Part shown: one piece after another, positions 6,170-12,851 of the stretch
Position numbering within the stretch: position 1 is the stretch's first letter
How the letters are laid out: each line of letters opens with the position of its first letter
Virus record (IMG/VR): IMGVR_UViG_3300009157_000016
Location: 1 to 64,000 of that record
Length of the DNA: 64,000 bases
Source of the DNA: a virus
Direction: 5' to 3' (one strand)
Made by a program: the position numbers and the translations under genes
Notes under the pieces: model-generated
Databases searched by the model: none
The model's input: only the letters and a program-made list of their open reading frames with translations
Told to the model about the DNA's origin: nothing

Positions 6170-6760
6170 ATGGCAAAGGGTATTGACTACGGTTTCACCG
6201 GCGTGAGCCGCGCGGCGCTTGACTACTGGCCCACGGGCAAGGCGGCGCAAGGCGGCATTGACTGCGGCCCACGGCCCACGCAAGCGCAGCTTGACGCGGC
6301 CGCCGTGCTACTGCCACGGCAGGGTACGGGCAAACACTTGGCGCTTGCCATGTACGGCCGTGAAGGCGGCGCGCTACAGGCGCAAGTGAGCCGCGTGACC
6401 GGTGACACGCAAGTGAACGTACTGCGCAACCTCATTGCCGCCGGCAAGGTTGTGGCGCGGCCGTTGCCGGGTGAGGGCAACGCCAAGCGCTACGCGTACG
6501 CGTTGCCGGGCGCGGCCAAGGGCAAGGGCAAGGGCGCGGCCAAGGTGACCGCCACGCCGGCCGCCAAGGTGACCGCCAAGGGCGCGGCCAAGCCGGCCGC
6601 CAAGGGCAAGGGCAAGGGCAACGTGCCCGCCGTGCCCGCCAAGCCTGACCGCGCGGCGCTTAAGCGCGCGGCTGACGCGCTTTTGGCCAAGCGCAAGCCG
6701 GCCGCCACGGTGGCCGCCACGCCGGCCGCCACGCCGGCCGGTGACAAGCCGGCCGCCTGA
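6170..6760 (+). CDS. Histone H1-like DNA-binding protein (196 aa)
   Basis: Residues 75-110 (GDTQVNVLRNLIAAGKVVAR, then a Gly-rich turn and KRYAYAL) look like the last helix and wing of a winged-helix domain. From about residue 115 the protein becomes a Lys/Ala/Gly/Pro tail with repeats such as KGKGKGAAK and TPAAK, the composition of histone H1 tails and bacterial H1-like proteins. It probably binds or compacts DNA. ATG 6170 follows AAAGGTTGAAGCA. The gene is much more GC-rich than the DNA to its left. A related winged-helix-plus-tail protein lies at 60344-61285. Function inferred from composition. Confidence 0.75.
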   Translation: MAKGIDYGFTGVSRAALDYWPTGKAAQGGIDCGPRPTQAQLDAAAVLLPRQGTGKHLALAMYGREGGALQAQVSRVTGDTQVNVLRNLIAAGKVVARPLPGEGNAKRYAYALPGAAKGKGKGAAKVTATPAAKVTAKGAAKPAAKGKGKGNVPAVPAKPDRAALKRAADALLAKRKPAATVAATPAATPAGDKPAA

Positions 6761-6773
6761 TAGCGGCTCACAT

Positions 6774-6801
6774 GCTAGGGCGCGCCACGGCGCGCCCTAG
6801 C
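6774..6801 (+). terminator. Stem-loop after the H1-like gene
   Basis: GCTAGGGCGCGCC pairs with GGCGCGCCCTAGC around a tiny loop. There is no T run, so it may be an RNA-stability stem rather than a full terminator. Confidence 0.5.
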
Positions 6802-6807
6802 GCCACG

Positions 6808-6824
6808 GTGACACTGTGTAACGC
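6808..6824 (+). promoter_or_regulatory. GTGTAACGC operator-like motif, copy 4
   Basis: GTGACACTGTGTAACGC, 15 bp before the ATG at 6840 region; the placement close to the start would block ribosomes or RNA polymerase if bound. Confidence 0.45.
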
Positions 6825-6838
6825 ATGAGGTTGCGGCA

Positions 6839-7027
6839 ATGATTGATGACACAACGCATAGGCAATGGGCCGGCATGAGTGCCGGTCACAAGCTGGTCAG
6901 CGGTACGCGTGACCAGCTAGCGCGCTACGCGCCGCGCAAGCGCTACAGCTTGACGCGCGCTTTTGCGCTGACGTTTGCCGCCGGCTTTGCGCTTTGCGGC
7001 TTTGCGCTTGCGCTTTACGCGCTTTGA
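6839..7027 (+). CDS. Small protein with C-terminal membrane helix (62 aa)
   Basis: A basic N-terminal half (YAPRKRYSLTRAF) is followed by a hydrophobic segment of about 22 residues (FALTFAAGFALCGFALALYA) that ends the protein. This is the layout of a tail-anchored inner-membrane protein. The ribosome binding site is modest (GAGGTTGCGGCA). It shares the GTGTAACGC element with the H1-like gene and may be an early host-interaction protein; this is inference. Confidence 0.6.
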   Translation: MIDDTTHRQWAGMSAGHKLVSGTRDQLARYAPRKRYSLTRAFALTFAAGFALCGFALALYAL

Positions 7028-7033
7028 TTGCAT

Positions 7034-7067
7034 GGGGGCGGGTACCCGTTTGCGGGTACCCGCCCCC
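7034..7067 (+). terminator. Very stable hairpin closing the rightward unit
   Basis: GGGGGCGGGTACCCG pairs with CGGGTACCCGCCCCC, a 15-bp perfect stem with a four-base loop. It separates the small plus-strand unit from the leftward operon ending at 7168 and could stop transcription from both sides, though it lacks a T run. Confidence 0.6.
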
Positions 7068-7167
7068 CTATTGCCGGGGGGCACCTTCCCTGCGAATTTC
7101 AGCACTCCAATACTCTAAGGAAGCGGTTCTCAGGACACCCCCATGCCCCCACTGAAACCCGCCATAG

Positions 7168-7392
7168 CTACGCGGTTTCACCAGAAGCCGATCCCGACAT
7201 TTCTCCACGGATTTCACGCAACAGAACCGGGTCACTCAGCAAGATGCATCGACCGCATAGTTCCCGCACCCGCACCGCCTCACCAAGCAGCAGGCGTAGG
7301 AAGTCTGACGCATTGCAGAACCCATTGCAGTCACGAATGATCACTCCGCATTCCACGCAGCGTCTCTCACCAATCCCATCCCACCCGCTCAT
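7168..7392 (-). CDS. Small Cys-motif protein (74 aa)
   Basis: The ATG overlaps the upstream stop (ATGA). CVECG near residue 12 and CGRC near residue 47 could bind a zinc ion as a split ribbon. Last gene of the 16.6 to 7.2 kb leftward operon. Function unknown. Confidence 0.65.
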   Translation of the reverse strand: MSGWDGIGERRCVECGVIIRDCNGFCNASDFLRLLLGEAVRVRELCGRCILLSDPVLLREIRGEMSGSASGETA

Positions 7393-7739
7393 GGGACGTT
7401 CCGCAGGTTCGACTTCCCCTGATCCGGTTGCGGCTCATCCTGGACTCCGGCGTCGGCTCCTCGATCAATCGAGAATTTCATCCCTCCCCGAACCGGATCG
7501 AAGTCGCCAGCCTGATTCCAAGCAGCAGATGCAATCGCCTTGTCAAACTGCACAACGTCGAACACCGCGCTCCGCTCAGTGAGGGTGCGAACGAATGCGT
7601 CACGAACTGTCTTTCTGATCTCTTCGGGACATGCTGCAATTCCCTTGGCGATCACGACATAGTGTCCGGAATCAAACTTCGCCATTCCCTTCGGCCTTCC
7701 TCGGTTCTTCACTATCGGTTTCAGGGGAGGTAGACTCAT
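7389..7739 (-). CDS. Unknown protein (116 aa)
   Basis: ATG 7739 has GGAG eight bases before it. The product begins MSLPPLKPIVKNRGRPKGMA, where GRPKG resembles an AT-hook-like basic turn. It then has a mixed helical part and a polar tail. It overlaps the preceding gene by 68 nt. Function unknown. Confidence 0.65.
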   Translation of the reverse strand: MSLPPLKPIVKNRGRPKGMAKFDSGHYVVIAKGIAACPEEIRKTVRDAFVRTLTERSAVFDVVQFDKAIASAAWNQAGDFDPVRGGMKFSIDRGADAGVQDEPQPDQGKSNLRNVP

Positions 7740-7962
7740 CGCAGATCTCCATTGTTGGAACTTCGCATCTGGCGTGGATCGTCAGAGCTTCTTCATCCAC
7801 CGTTTGCTGGATGATCTCTTCGTCCTCTCCCAAAGGATCACCGCAATGGGCGCAGAGGGCTCCTGCTAGGAACCTTCGCATTTGCCGGAGCATTGCTTCC
7901 AGTTCTCGCTCCCTATCCTCCCGCCGGATTTTCAGAAGCAGTTCTTCCACTCGTCCCGCCAT
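7672..7962 (-). CDS. Unknown protein with a CAHCG motif (96 aa)
   Basis: I chose ATG 7962 because GAGGAACCAA precedes it; the frame is open further upstream but without a site. Residues 1-30 form a charged helix (VEELLLKIRREDRERELEAM), followed by CAHCG and a downstream HARC, which may bind zinc. Function unknown. Confidence 0.6.
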   Translation of the reverse strand: MAGRVEELLLKIRREDRERELEAMLRQMRRFLAGALCAHCGDPLGEDEEIIQQTVDEEALTIHARCEVPTMEICDESTSPETDSEEPRKAEGNGEV

Positions 7963-8176
7963 TTGGTTCCTCGTTGCTTGGGAAGAGGACGCTCTCACAG
8001 AGCACGATTGTTTCTTCGTGTTCTGCAAGCGGTGGCGTCCCGAACCTATACTTGACCTTGTAGGATGGGAGGCCGTCGTCAGGACAGACGTTGTGGTAGC
8101 AGACTACTTCCCCTTTCCAGTATCCGGCCGTCCCTATGATCGCTACCTTGTCTCCCGTCTTGAACTTCGGCTTCAT
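7913..8176 (-). CDS. SH3/KOW-like small beta-barrel protein (87 aa)
   Basis: The pattern FKTGDKVAIIGTAGYWKGEV followed by YKVKYRF is that of a small SH3-like barrel. Similar folds occur in the protein at 60026-60256. The last 20 residues are polar and probably disordered. Its partner is unknown. Confidence 0.55.
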   Translation of the reverse strand: MKPKFKTGDKVAIIGTAGYWKGEVVCYHNVCPDDGLPSYKVKYRFGTPPLAEHEETIVLCESVLFPSNEEPNGGTSGRTASENPAGG

Positions 8177-8466
8177 GTGTCTTCCTCGAATGGGGTGAAG
8201 CTTCCGTCGTCAAGGACGCGGAGCCAGAGTTCGGGTTTGTTCTCGGAACTGAGGACCCTATCCCATCCCACCATCCAGTTCCGGTTCCCGGCGTCTTCTT
8301 CGCCGAAGTCGTCGAGGTAGATTTCGATGGTTGACCGGAAGGCGTCCTTGGATACTTCGACGTAGTATCCGCTCAGCCCTTCCACCGGGACGTAGACCTT
8401 GTCCATCTCCTGCAATTCTTCGAGCAGATCTTGCAGGTGGGACTTTTCAGACTTTATCCTTGTCAT
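8173..8466 (-). CDS. Unknown acidic protein (97 aa)
   Basis: ATG 8466 follows AGAGGAACTAATCT and lies inside the end of the upstream gene. The product is rich in Asp/Glu and aromatic residues, with a YYVEVSKDAF segment and a Trp pair. Function unknown. Confidence 0.65.
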   Translation of the reverse strand: MTRIKSEKSHLQDLLEELQEMDKVYVPVEGLSGYYVEVSKDAFRSTIEIYLDDFGEEDAGNRNWMVGWDRVLSSENKPELWLRVLDDGSFTPFEEDT

Positions 8467-8692
8467 AGATTAGTTCCTCTTCGTGGTAGATGCGGACCAG
8501 TCCTGGATGGTGCGATACGACGATCTCCGCTTCGTAAGGATAGCGGGCCAGATCCATCAAGGCGTGCTCAGCTCGGCCGAGCTCAGTCCAGTGTTCTGGC
8601 TTCGCTTCTAGGCCCAGCTCGATGACGCGCTCTCGAGCGTTCTTCCAATCCTCGAGCGCGTCAAGTATCTGTCTTGTCTTTAGCTGGATCAT
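8447..8692 (-). CDS. Unknown helical protein (81 aa)
   Basis: ATG 8692 is preceded by AGGAGGTTCC. Mostly helical and charged, beginning MIQLKTRQILDALEDWKN. It overlaps both neighbours slightly. Function unknown. Confidence 0.65.
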   Translation of the reverse strand: MIQLKTRQILDALEDWKNARERVIELGLEAKPEHWTELGRAEHALMDLARYPYEAEIVVSHHPGLVRIYHEEELIYDKDKV

Positions 8693-9119
8693 GGAACCTC
8701 CTCAGCGCCGCTTCCAGCACTTCCTTGGAATGCGGTTCTGTCACCACGTCGTCGATGACGGTGATCGTCTTCTTTGGCTCACCGTGTTCTGTCCAATCGT
8801 CCCGATCGTAGATCTTCCTGTCTCCTGCAAACAGGACTTGGACCTCAGTGCCGCATCCTGGACAGGTCATGTTGCTGTCAAGGTAGACCTTGAAGCAGGC
8901 GGGACAGATGATCCTATTCCCCGGTTCCTCTACCTGCGGCATGTCCTCACACCTGATCTTGCAGTTGCAGTTCCGCGCCATGAACCGGCAGTATTGGAAT
9001 GGTGTGCCAGAATCAATTCCCATGTGGCGTGCTCCTTCTATCCAGCAGTAGCAGAAGTGCAGCGGCATCCTGCACTTCTCACAGTAGGTGTATTTGTTCT
9101 GATCGTGGTAGCTAGTCAT
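8661..9119 (-). CDS. Multi-zinc-ribbon protein (152 aa)
   Basis: Three Cys clusters are visible: CEKC with CYC near the N-terminus, NCNCKIRC in the middle, and CPAC with CPGCG at about residues 73-93. The last pair is a standard zinc ribbon, so the protein probably binds at least one or two zinc ions. The C-terminal third is charged and helical. The role is unknown; such proteins often contact nucleic acid or RNA polymerase. Confidence 0.65.
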   Translation of the reverse strand: MTSYHDQNKYTYCEKCRMPLHFCYCWIEGARHMGIDSGTPFQYCRFMARNCNCKIRCEDMPQVEEPGNRIICPACFKVYLDSNMTCPGCGTEVQVLFAGDRKIYDRDDWTEHGEPKKTITVIDDVVTEPHSKEVLEAALRRFHDPAKDKTDT

Positions 9120-9273
9120 ACTCCATCCATTGCCTGCCGCAGCGCCGGCACCACCACTGCCACGAATGATGGACGGGCCAGCAGCGATGATAGGGAACGT
9201 GGTTCGTTTCGCAGTGACGGCGCTCCCGCCACTTCCTCCACGCCCTGCGGAAGTCCCTGAGGAACTTCTTCAC
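9112..9273 (-). CDS. Tiny basic zinc-motif protein (53 aa, GTG start)
   Basis: The GTG start at 9273 overlaps the upstream TGA (GTGA junction), and the stop overlaps the next gene by eight bases. The product is Arg/Trp/His-rich (FRRAWRKWRERRHCE) and ends with CRRCGRQW, which with the earlier Cys and His residues could bind zinc. The clean overlaps at both ends make it a likely gene. Confidence 0.6.
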   Translation of the reverse strand: MKKFLRDFRRAWRKWRERRHCETNHVPYHRCWPVHHSWQWWCRRCGRQWMEYD

Positions 9274-9479
9274 GTCTTTATCTCCCCGTGCAGCATCAGG
9301 AGGTAGGTGCGGCCGTTGGACAGCACGAGATGCAGCTCGCCCTTGTGCGGTAGGAAATAGACCGTGGCATCTGCGTCACCAAGATCTACCATCCCCTCAG
9401 GACGATGCTTCTTGTCAGTCGGTATCCAAGGAACGCCTTTGGCGAGGCATTCCAGATAGTATCTGAGAGCTTCGATCAT
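9270..9479 (-). CDS. Unknown protein (69 aa)
   Basis: ATG 9479 overlaps the stop of the small membrane gene upstream. It begins MIEALRYYLECLAKGVPWIP and has a beta-rich C-terminal half (VYFLPHKGELHLVLSNGRTY). Function unknown. Confidence 0.65.
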   Translation of the reverse strand: MIEALRYYLECLAKGVPWIPTDKKHRPEGMVDLGDADATVYFLPHKGELHLVLSNGRTYLLMLHGEIKT

Positions 9480-9595
9480 AGAAGCACCCCTGCGATGATT
9501 GTTACGAACCCGGTGAGGACGGAACCAATGACTACGCCAAGCACGAAGTAGAACTTGGCGACTTCTATGTCCGTCCCCGTGACTAGCAGTTTCAT
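9476..9595 (-). CDS. 39-residue single-span membrane protein
   Basis: The start overlaps the upstream TAA (TAATG) and the stop overlaps the next ATG (ATGA). A hydrophobic helix covers most of residues 15-39 (FYFVLGVVIGSVLTGFVTII). Translation is probably coupled. Function unknown. Confidence 0.6.
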   Translation of the reverse strand: MKLLVTGTDIEVAKFYFVLGVVIGSVLTGFVTIIAGVLL

Positions 9596-9930
9596 TATCT
9601 GTCCTCCAATCTCACGCGCACCTTGTCAGACGAAGCTTCCAGCCGCAGCTCGTCCAGCGCTGCTTGCAGCGTCTCATGGCGGGCGACGAAGTTGTCCACG
9701 GCTGCCTGCTCTGCCTTCGCCTTCTCATGGCTGATCATCACGGCTCGAACTTCCTCCAGCGCGCCCCGCGCAGTCGTGCGCCGGCCCTGATTGTCCACGT
9801 AGCGCGGCAAGGATAGGCTCTCAGGCAGGCGCGCGAACAGAGGCTCGAACAGACCGTTGATGTCTTGCTGGAGCTTCGCGAACGCCTTCCGGCGGATGAT
9901 CCCGTCTACTGTCTCTGTCTCAGTGGTCAC
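9595..9930 (-). CDS. Helical protein ending in the KVRVRLEDR peptide (111 aa)
   Basis: The GTG at 9930 follows AAAGGTAAAAGAC and overlaps the end of the previous gene. The protein is mostly helical with a coiled-coil-like C-terminal half. Its last nine residues, KVRVRLEDR, match the RVRL(D/E) peptide found at the ends of about ten proteins in this window. Function unknown. Confidence 0.65.
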   Translation of the reverse strand: MTTETETVDGIIRRKAFAKLQQDINGLFEPLFARLPESLSLPRYVDNQGRRTTARGALEEVRAVMISHEKAKAEQAAVDNFVARHETLQAALDELRLEASSDKVRVRLEDR

Positions 9931-10501
9931 GTCTTTTACCTTTCAGGTCGTAGTGATCGCGAAACCAGTCAATGCCCTTCTCTTTGTAGACCCCGCGCCA
10001 CAGATGGCCTTTGCGGAACAGGACATAGAGATCCCAGTCCTTGTCGTCCAGGATCTCTTTGAGGAAGGGATACAGCTCATCGTAGTTCTCAAGGACGTCC
10101 ATCATGGTGTCACCACCGCACCACGGCGCTTTGGTCGTGCTGGAGCCTCGGTAGTTGAGAACCCATTCTTTCTCTTCACGGGTAGCGCGGCGCAGGATCT
10201 TCGCATCCCGCCCGGTCTCTTCATTGAGTTTGCGCTCGCCCGTGGGCACGATGCGGCCTTCACACTGGAGAGTGTTGACGGCACCTGAGATTGGATCTTG
10301 ATAGAGGGTCTCACCACGGCGCTTTGCGCGGCGGATCATCTCAATGGTGAGATCCCATAGCGTGCATGGTTCAATGTCAAGAAAGACGCTCCACACATCC
10401 TCCTTGAAGGCCCGCTTTAGATTTCGGGCTGCTTCACGAGATGTCTCAGGCCCGACGCTGCGGGCGTAGCTGTCATATGTCTCCCGGTCCCTGTTCGCCA
10501 C
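9920..10501 (-). CDS. Unknown protein, possibly DNA-binding (193 aa)
   Basis: GTG 10501 has AAGGAG seven bases before it and is preferred over a TTG two codons earlier, which would be too close to that site. The middle section (TLWDLTIEMIRRAKRRGE, then NTLQCEGRIVPTGERKL) could be a winged helix. The C-terminal part is rich in Trp, Tyr and Asp. Function unknown. Confidence 0.6.
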   Translation of the reverse strand: MANRDRETYDSYARSVGPETSREAARNLKRAFKEDVWSVFLDIEPCTLWDLTIEMIRRAKRRGETLYQDPISGAVNTLQCEGRIVPTGERKLNEETGRDAKILRRATREEKEWVLNYRGSSTTKAPWCGGDTMMDVLENYDELYPFLKEILDDKDWDLYVLFRKGHLWRGVYKEKGIDWFRDHYDLKGKRRDH

Positions 10502-10730
10502 CGTCAAGCTCCTTCATGGGCAGCACCCCCTGATCGGATGGGGGATTGGGGTACACCCTGACGCAGCCCTTGCGGCGGATGAGGCCGAAGGATCTGCCGT
10601 CAGAGAACGTCACACCCATAACATACCCGAGAGGCTTTGATCTCATGTAGTCAAGATAGTCGCCGCCAGCGCGAACTTGCCCCCACAAGTCAGGATGGTC
10701 GGCGTCAAGGATGAGGCGAAACTTGGCCAA
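10473..10730 (-). CDS. Unknown protein (85 aa, probable TTG start)
   Basis: The frame is open to 10808 but that part reads across the end of the methyltransferase gene. TTG 10730 has CAGGAG ten bases before it and gives a sensible N-terminus (AKFRLILDADHPDLWG). The product is beta-rich with GLIRRKGCVRVYPNPP. Function unknown and the start is uncertain. Confidence 0.5.
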   Translation of the reverse strand: MAKFRLILDADHPDLWGQVRAGGDYLDYMRSKPLGYVMGVTFSDGRSFGLIRRKGCVRVYPNPPSDQGVLPMKELDGGEQGPGDI

Positions 10731-11301
10731 AGGCTGGTACTCCTGCAATGGTCTTGTCGAATTCTGTGCGGTGGCACATGAAGCCGCGAAGCAGGATGAG
10801 GGAAGCAACTGGCGGATCTGCGTCGATAGCGGCTACGTCGGTGAACTGCACGAACTCAGACGGGTGCCAGTTCGAGACGTGCGCCTCAGACAGCACTCCG
10901 CCGGCGTCGTTCTGGATGTAGCCGTAGGGCACCACGATCATGATGTATTCGCAGCGGTAGAGAAAGAAGTGGATCAGGTCGACCGCTTCTGACTTGTACA
11001 TGTGCTCCAATACGTCACCAAATATCACCATCGACCACCGCTCGTTGATCCCTTCGTGCGTGCCCATGTGGTCGTAGATATCGTGCAGTCGCACTTCGTC
11101 ATAGATCTCCGTCAGCTTGAATCGCTTGACGTAGGCTTCCTCCTTCTCATAGGCCACGCGCCGGCACTGAGCGCCCCTGATGGACTTGAGCATGGTCCCA
11201 TACTTGCCCATGCCCGCGCCTACGTCCAGCGCCGCCGTGGGCTGCGCTGCGGTGATGATTTGGGCAGCGGCCAAGTCAAACAGGCTCCACGATGTCGGCA
11301 T
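10705..11301 (-). CDS. Class I SAM-dependent methyltransferase (198 aa)
   Basis: ALDVGAGMGKYG at about residues 24-35 is the SAM-binding motif I. FGDVLEHM at about residue 92 matches the motif IV region of Methyltransf_11/23-like enzymes. No NPPY or DPPY motif is present, so DNA base methylation is less likely than small-molecule, sugar or protein methylation. ATG 11301 follows AAAGGAATTGTGAC; the upstream extension overlaps the previous gene. Confidence 0.75.
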   Translation of the reverse strand: MPTSWSLFDLAAAQIITAAQPTAALDVGAGMGKYGTMLKSIRGAQCRRVAYEKEEAYVKRFKLTEIYDEVRLHDIYDHMGTHEGINERWSMVIFGDVLEHMYKSEAVDLIHFFLYRCEYIMIVVPYGYIQNDAGGVLSEAHVSNWHPSEFVQFTDVAAIDADPPVASLILLRGFMCHRTEFDKTIAGVPAFGQVSPHP

Positions 11302-11302
11302 G

Positions 11303-11620
11303 TCACAATTCCTTTCCGATAACGAACTCTTGGAAGGCGAGGCTGGGGCGCACACAGTGGGCCACTAGGTAGTGCATGTACCCATCGGGCCATTCCCAGC
11401 CTTCGTAGAAGAACGTCGAGCTGCCGTTGTGAGCGCCGCACAGGCGGCACGTTGAGAAGCCTCTGTAGGTTCGCATTGAGCCGCCGCGCTTCTTGCGAAG
11501 TATATCCTCTAAGCCAGCAAGGGCTGAGATGAGCTCTTGCTGCCCATCCCACGGTTTGCCCATGATGGGCTCCGGCAACTGCGGGTGATGGCGCTCCATC
11601 CAAAAGCCTTCGCGAGGCAT
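11303..11620 (-). CDS. Cys/His-motif protein (105 aa)
   Basis: ATG 11620 overlaps the upstream TGA (TGATG). CRLCG at about residue 58, then an aromatic stretch and HYLVAHC, form a CxxC...HxxxxHC pattern that probably binds zinc. Function unknown. Confidence 0.6.
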   Translation of the reverse strand: MPREGFWMERHHPQLPEPIMGKPWDGQQELISALAGLEDILRKKRGGSMRTYRGFSTCRLCGAHNGSSTFFYEGWEWPDGYMHYLVAHCVRPSLAFQEFVIGKEL

Positions 11621-11874
11621 CAGTCCCACTCCTCGTGTTTGGCGGGTTTCGTGTCCCACTTGGCCAACTGAGAGCGCTCGTACTGCTTGCGGCGCTGCTC
11701 ATCCGGGTGGCCGGGCTTCCAGTCCTCAATGCCGTAGTTGTCAACTTCGAAGACACGGGACTTCGCATAGCGGTTGAGACTCATCGGCCGGTACCGATAA
11801 GCCCCGGTTGCCATGTTGAACTGGACTTCGAACTCGCTCTGCACTGTGGTAATGTCAATCCAGTCGTCGTCCAT
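11620..11874 (-). CDS. Unknown protein (84 aa)
   Basis: ATG 11874 is preceded by GGGGGTGACG; the frame extends further upstream but only across the previous gene. The product is acidic at the N-terminus and basic and polar at the C-terminus (HPDEQRRKQYERS). Function unknown. Confidence 0.6.
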   Translation of the reverse strand: MDDDWIDITTVQSEFEVQFNMATGAYRYRPMSLNRYAKSRVFEVDNYGIEDWKPGHPDEQRRKQYERSQLAKWDTKPAKHEEWD

Positions 11875-12130
11875 CGTCACCCCCTGCTTCGTAGTCAACG
11901 AAGAAGATCTGACCGGTTGCCGTATCCGCTCCGTACTTTCGGTCCTCCGGTAAGCCATGCTCCAACGCTGCTTGACGGACCCAATGGTGCGGCGGCGCTG
12001 GCCGCTCTACAATGGTCTGACCCTTTGCAAGGTCCATGCTGATCGTAGGGCCGCGTTTCGCCGCTTCAATCCGTTTCGTTTGTTCAGGTGTGAGACGCTT
12101 TCCCGTATCCGTCAACTTTGGCGTAGCCAT
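11855..12130 (-). CDS. Unknown protein (91 aa)
   Basis: ATG 12130 follows GAGGATAGGATC; a GTG six codons earlier lies inside the end of the MazG-like gene. The product begins MATPKLTDTGKRLTPEQTKR and is polar, with a WVRQAALEHGLPEDR helix. Function unknown. Confidence 0.6.
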   Translation of the reverse strand: MATPKLTDTGKRLTPEQTKRIEAAKRGPTISMDLAKGQTIVERPAPPHHWVRQAALEHGLPEDRKYGADTATGQIFFVDYEAGGDDGRRLD

Positions 12131-12134
12131 GATC

Positions 12135-12584
12135 CTATCCTCGCACACTTCGCCTGTACATCAGGCCGTCCACCATGACCATCTGCTTCGCCTCAACCCA
12201 TTCGCGCAGTTTGACGGCCTTGCCTATGGCGTGGTCTTCAAGCTTAGGATGAGATATACCGGCGAGCTGGCAAAGGTGTTCTATCTGCAACACCATGTCA
12301 GCCAATTCTTGGAGCCGATCAAAGGTGTCGCCCAGCGGCTTCATGTTGGAGGGATAGACGCCGGCCTTCTTGGCTTCGTTGTAGATGGCGTCCATGACGT
12401 GCTTGAGAATGTCGGCAGGCGGCAGACCAAAGATCAGCGCCAGCTCCACCGCCTCCTCAAGCATACGGCCGGCTGAGCGCGCATGAAGATGCGACTTGCG
12501 AATGTTGTCGTACTGCTTGGGGTCCACGAATCGTACGGTTTGCTGGATGTGTAAGCCAAGGTCATTCATGGTGGGCTTCGGCAT
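12135..12584 (-). CDS. MazG-like NTP pyrophosphohydrolase family protein (149 aa)
   Basis: The protein is all-helical. RMLEEAVELALIFG (about residues 40-53) supplies the EExxE pattern and LQELADMVLQIEHL (about 92-105) the second acidic pair, as in the MazG-like superfamily that hydrolyses nucleoside triphosphates to monophosphates using Mg2+. Phage members may remove aberrant nucleotides or lower alarmone levels; which applies here is not known. Strong AGGAGGTAAGA site before ATG 12584. Confidence 0.7.
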   Translation of the reverse strand: MPKPTMNDLGLHIQQTVRFVDPKQYDNIRKSHLHARSAGRMLEEAVELALIFGLPPADILKHVMDAIYNEAKKAGVYPSNMKPLGDTFDRLQELADMVLQIEHLCQLAGISHPKLEDHAIGKAVKLREWVEAKQMVMVDGLMYRRSVRG

Positions 12585-12605
12585 TCTTACCTCCTACCTG
12601 TAGAG

Positions 12606-12634
12606 AGGGCCGGGGTGTCGCATTCCACCCCGGC
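12606..12634 (-). terminator. Rho-independent-type terminator
   Basis: Stem GGGCCGGGGTG with CACCCCGGCCC around an 8-nt loop, followed on the minus strand by TCTCTAC. It lies directly after the small disordered gene at 12642. Confidence 0.65.
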
Positions 12635-12641
12635 CCCTAGT

Positions 12642-12800
12642 TCACCGGCGGTCCCGCTTGTCGCTGCCGCCGCTCTTGCCGCCCTTGTGCGCGGTGTCCA
12701 TCTGCCGGTCCTGATAGCCGGCAGGGCTGCCAGACTTCTTCTGGCCGCCAGCGGGCTGCTTGCCCTTGCTCTCCTTGCGCCTGTCCTTGTCTTTGGCCAT
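12642..12800 (-). CDS. Small disordered charged protein (52 aa)
   Basis: ATG 12800 has AAGGAGAG in front. The product, beginning MAKDKDRRKESKGKQPAGG, is almost entirely Lys, Arg, Asp, Gly and Ser and should be unfolded. It resembles in style the small protein at 15812-16000 and the tails of other proteins here. Role unknown. Confidence 0.6.
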   Translation of the reverse strand: MAKDKDRRKESKGKQPAGGQKKSGSPAGYQDRQMDTAHKGGKSGGSDKRDRR

Positions 12801-12851
12801 TTCTGCTCTCTCCTTCTGCCCGAAGCGCGGGCCACGCAAGCGGATGATCCG

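Noticed and set aside
7330-7430. Possible tRNA because of GGTTCGACTTCC
   Set aside because: The T-arm-like string lacks a matching acceptor stem, anticodon arm and D-arm; no tRNA gene seen anywhere in the window.
12587-12835. Arg/Ala-rich minus frame of 82 codons
   Set aside because: It crosses the terminator hairpin at 12606-12634 and overlaps the better-supported small gene at 12642-12800.
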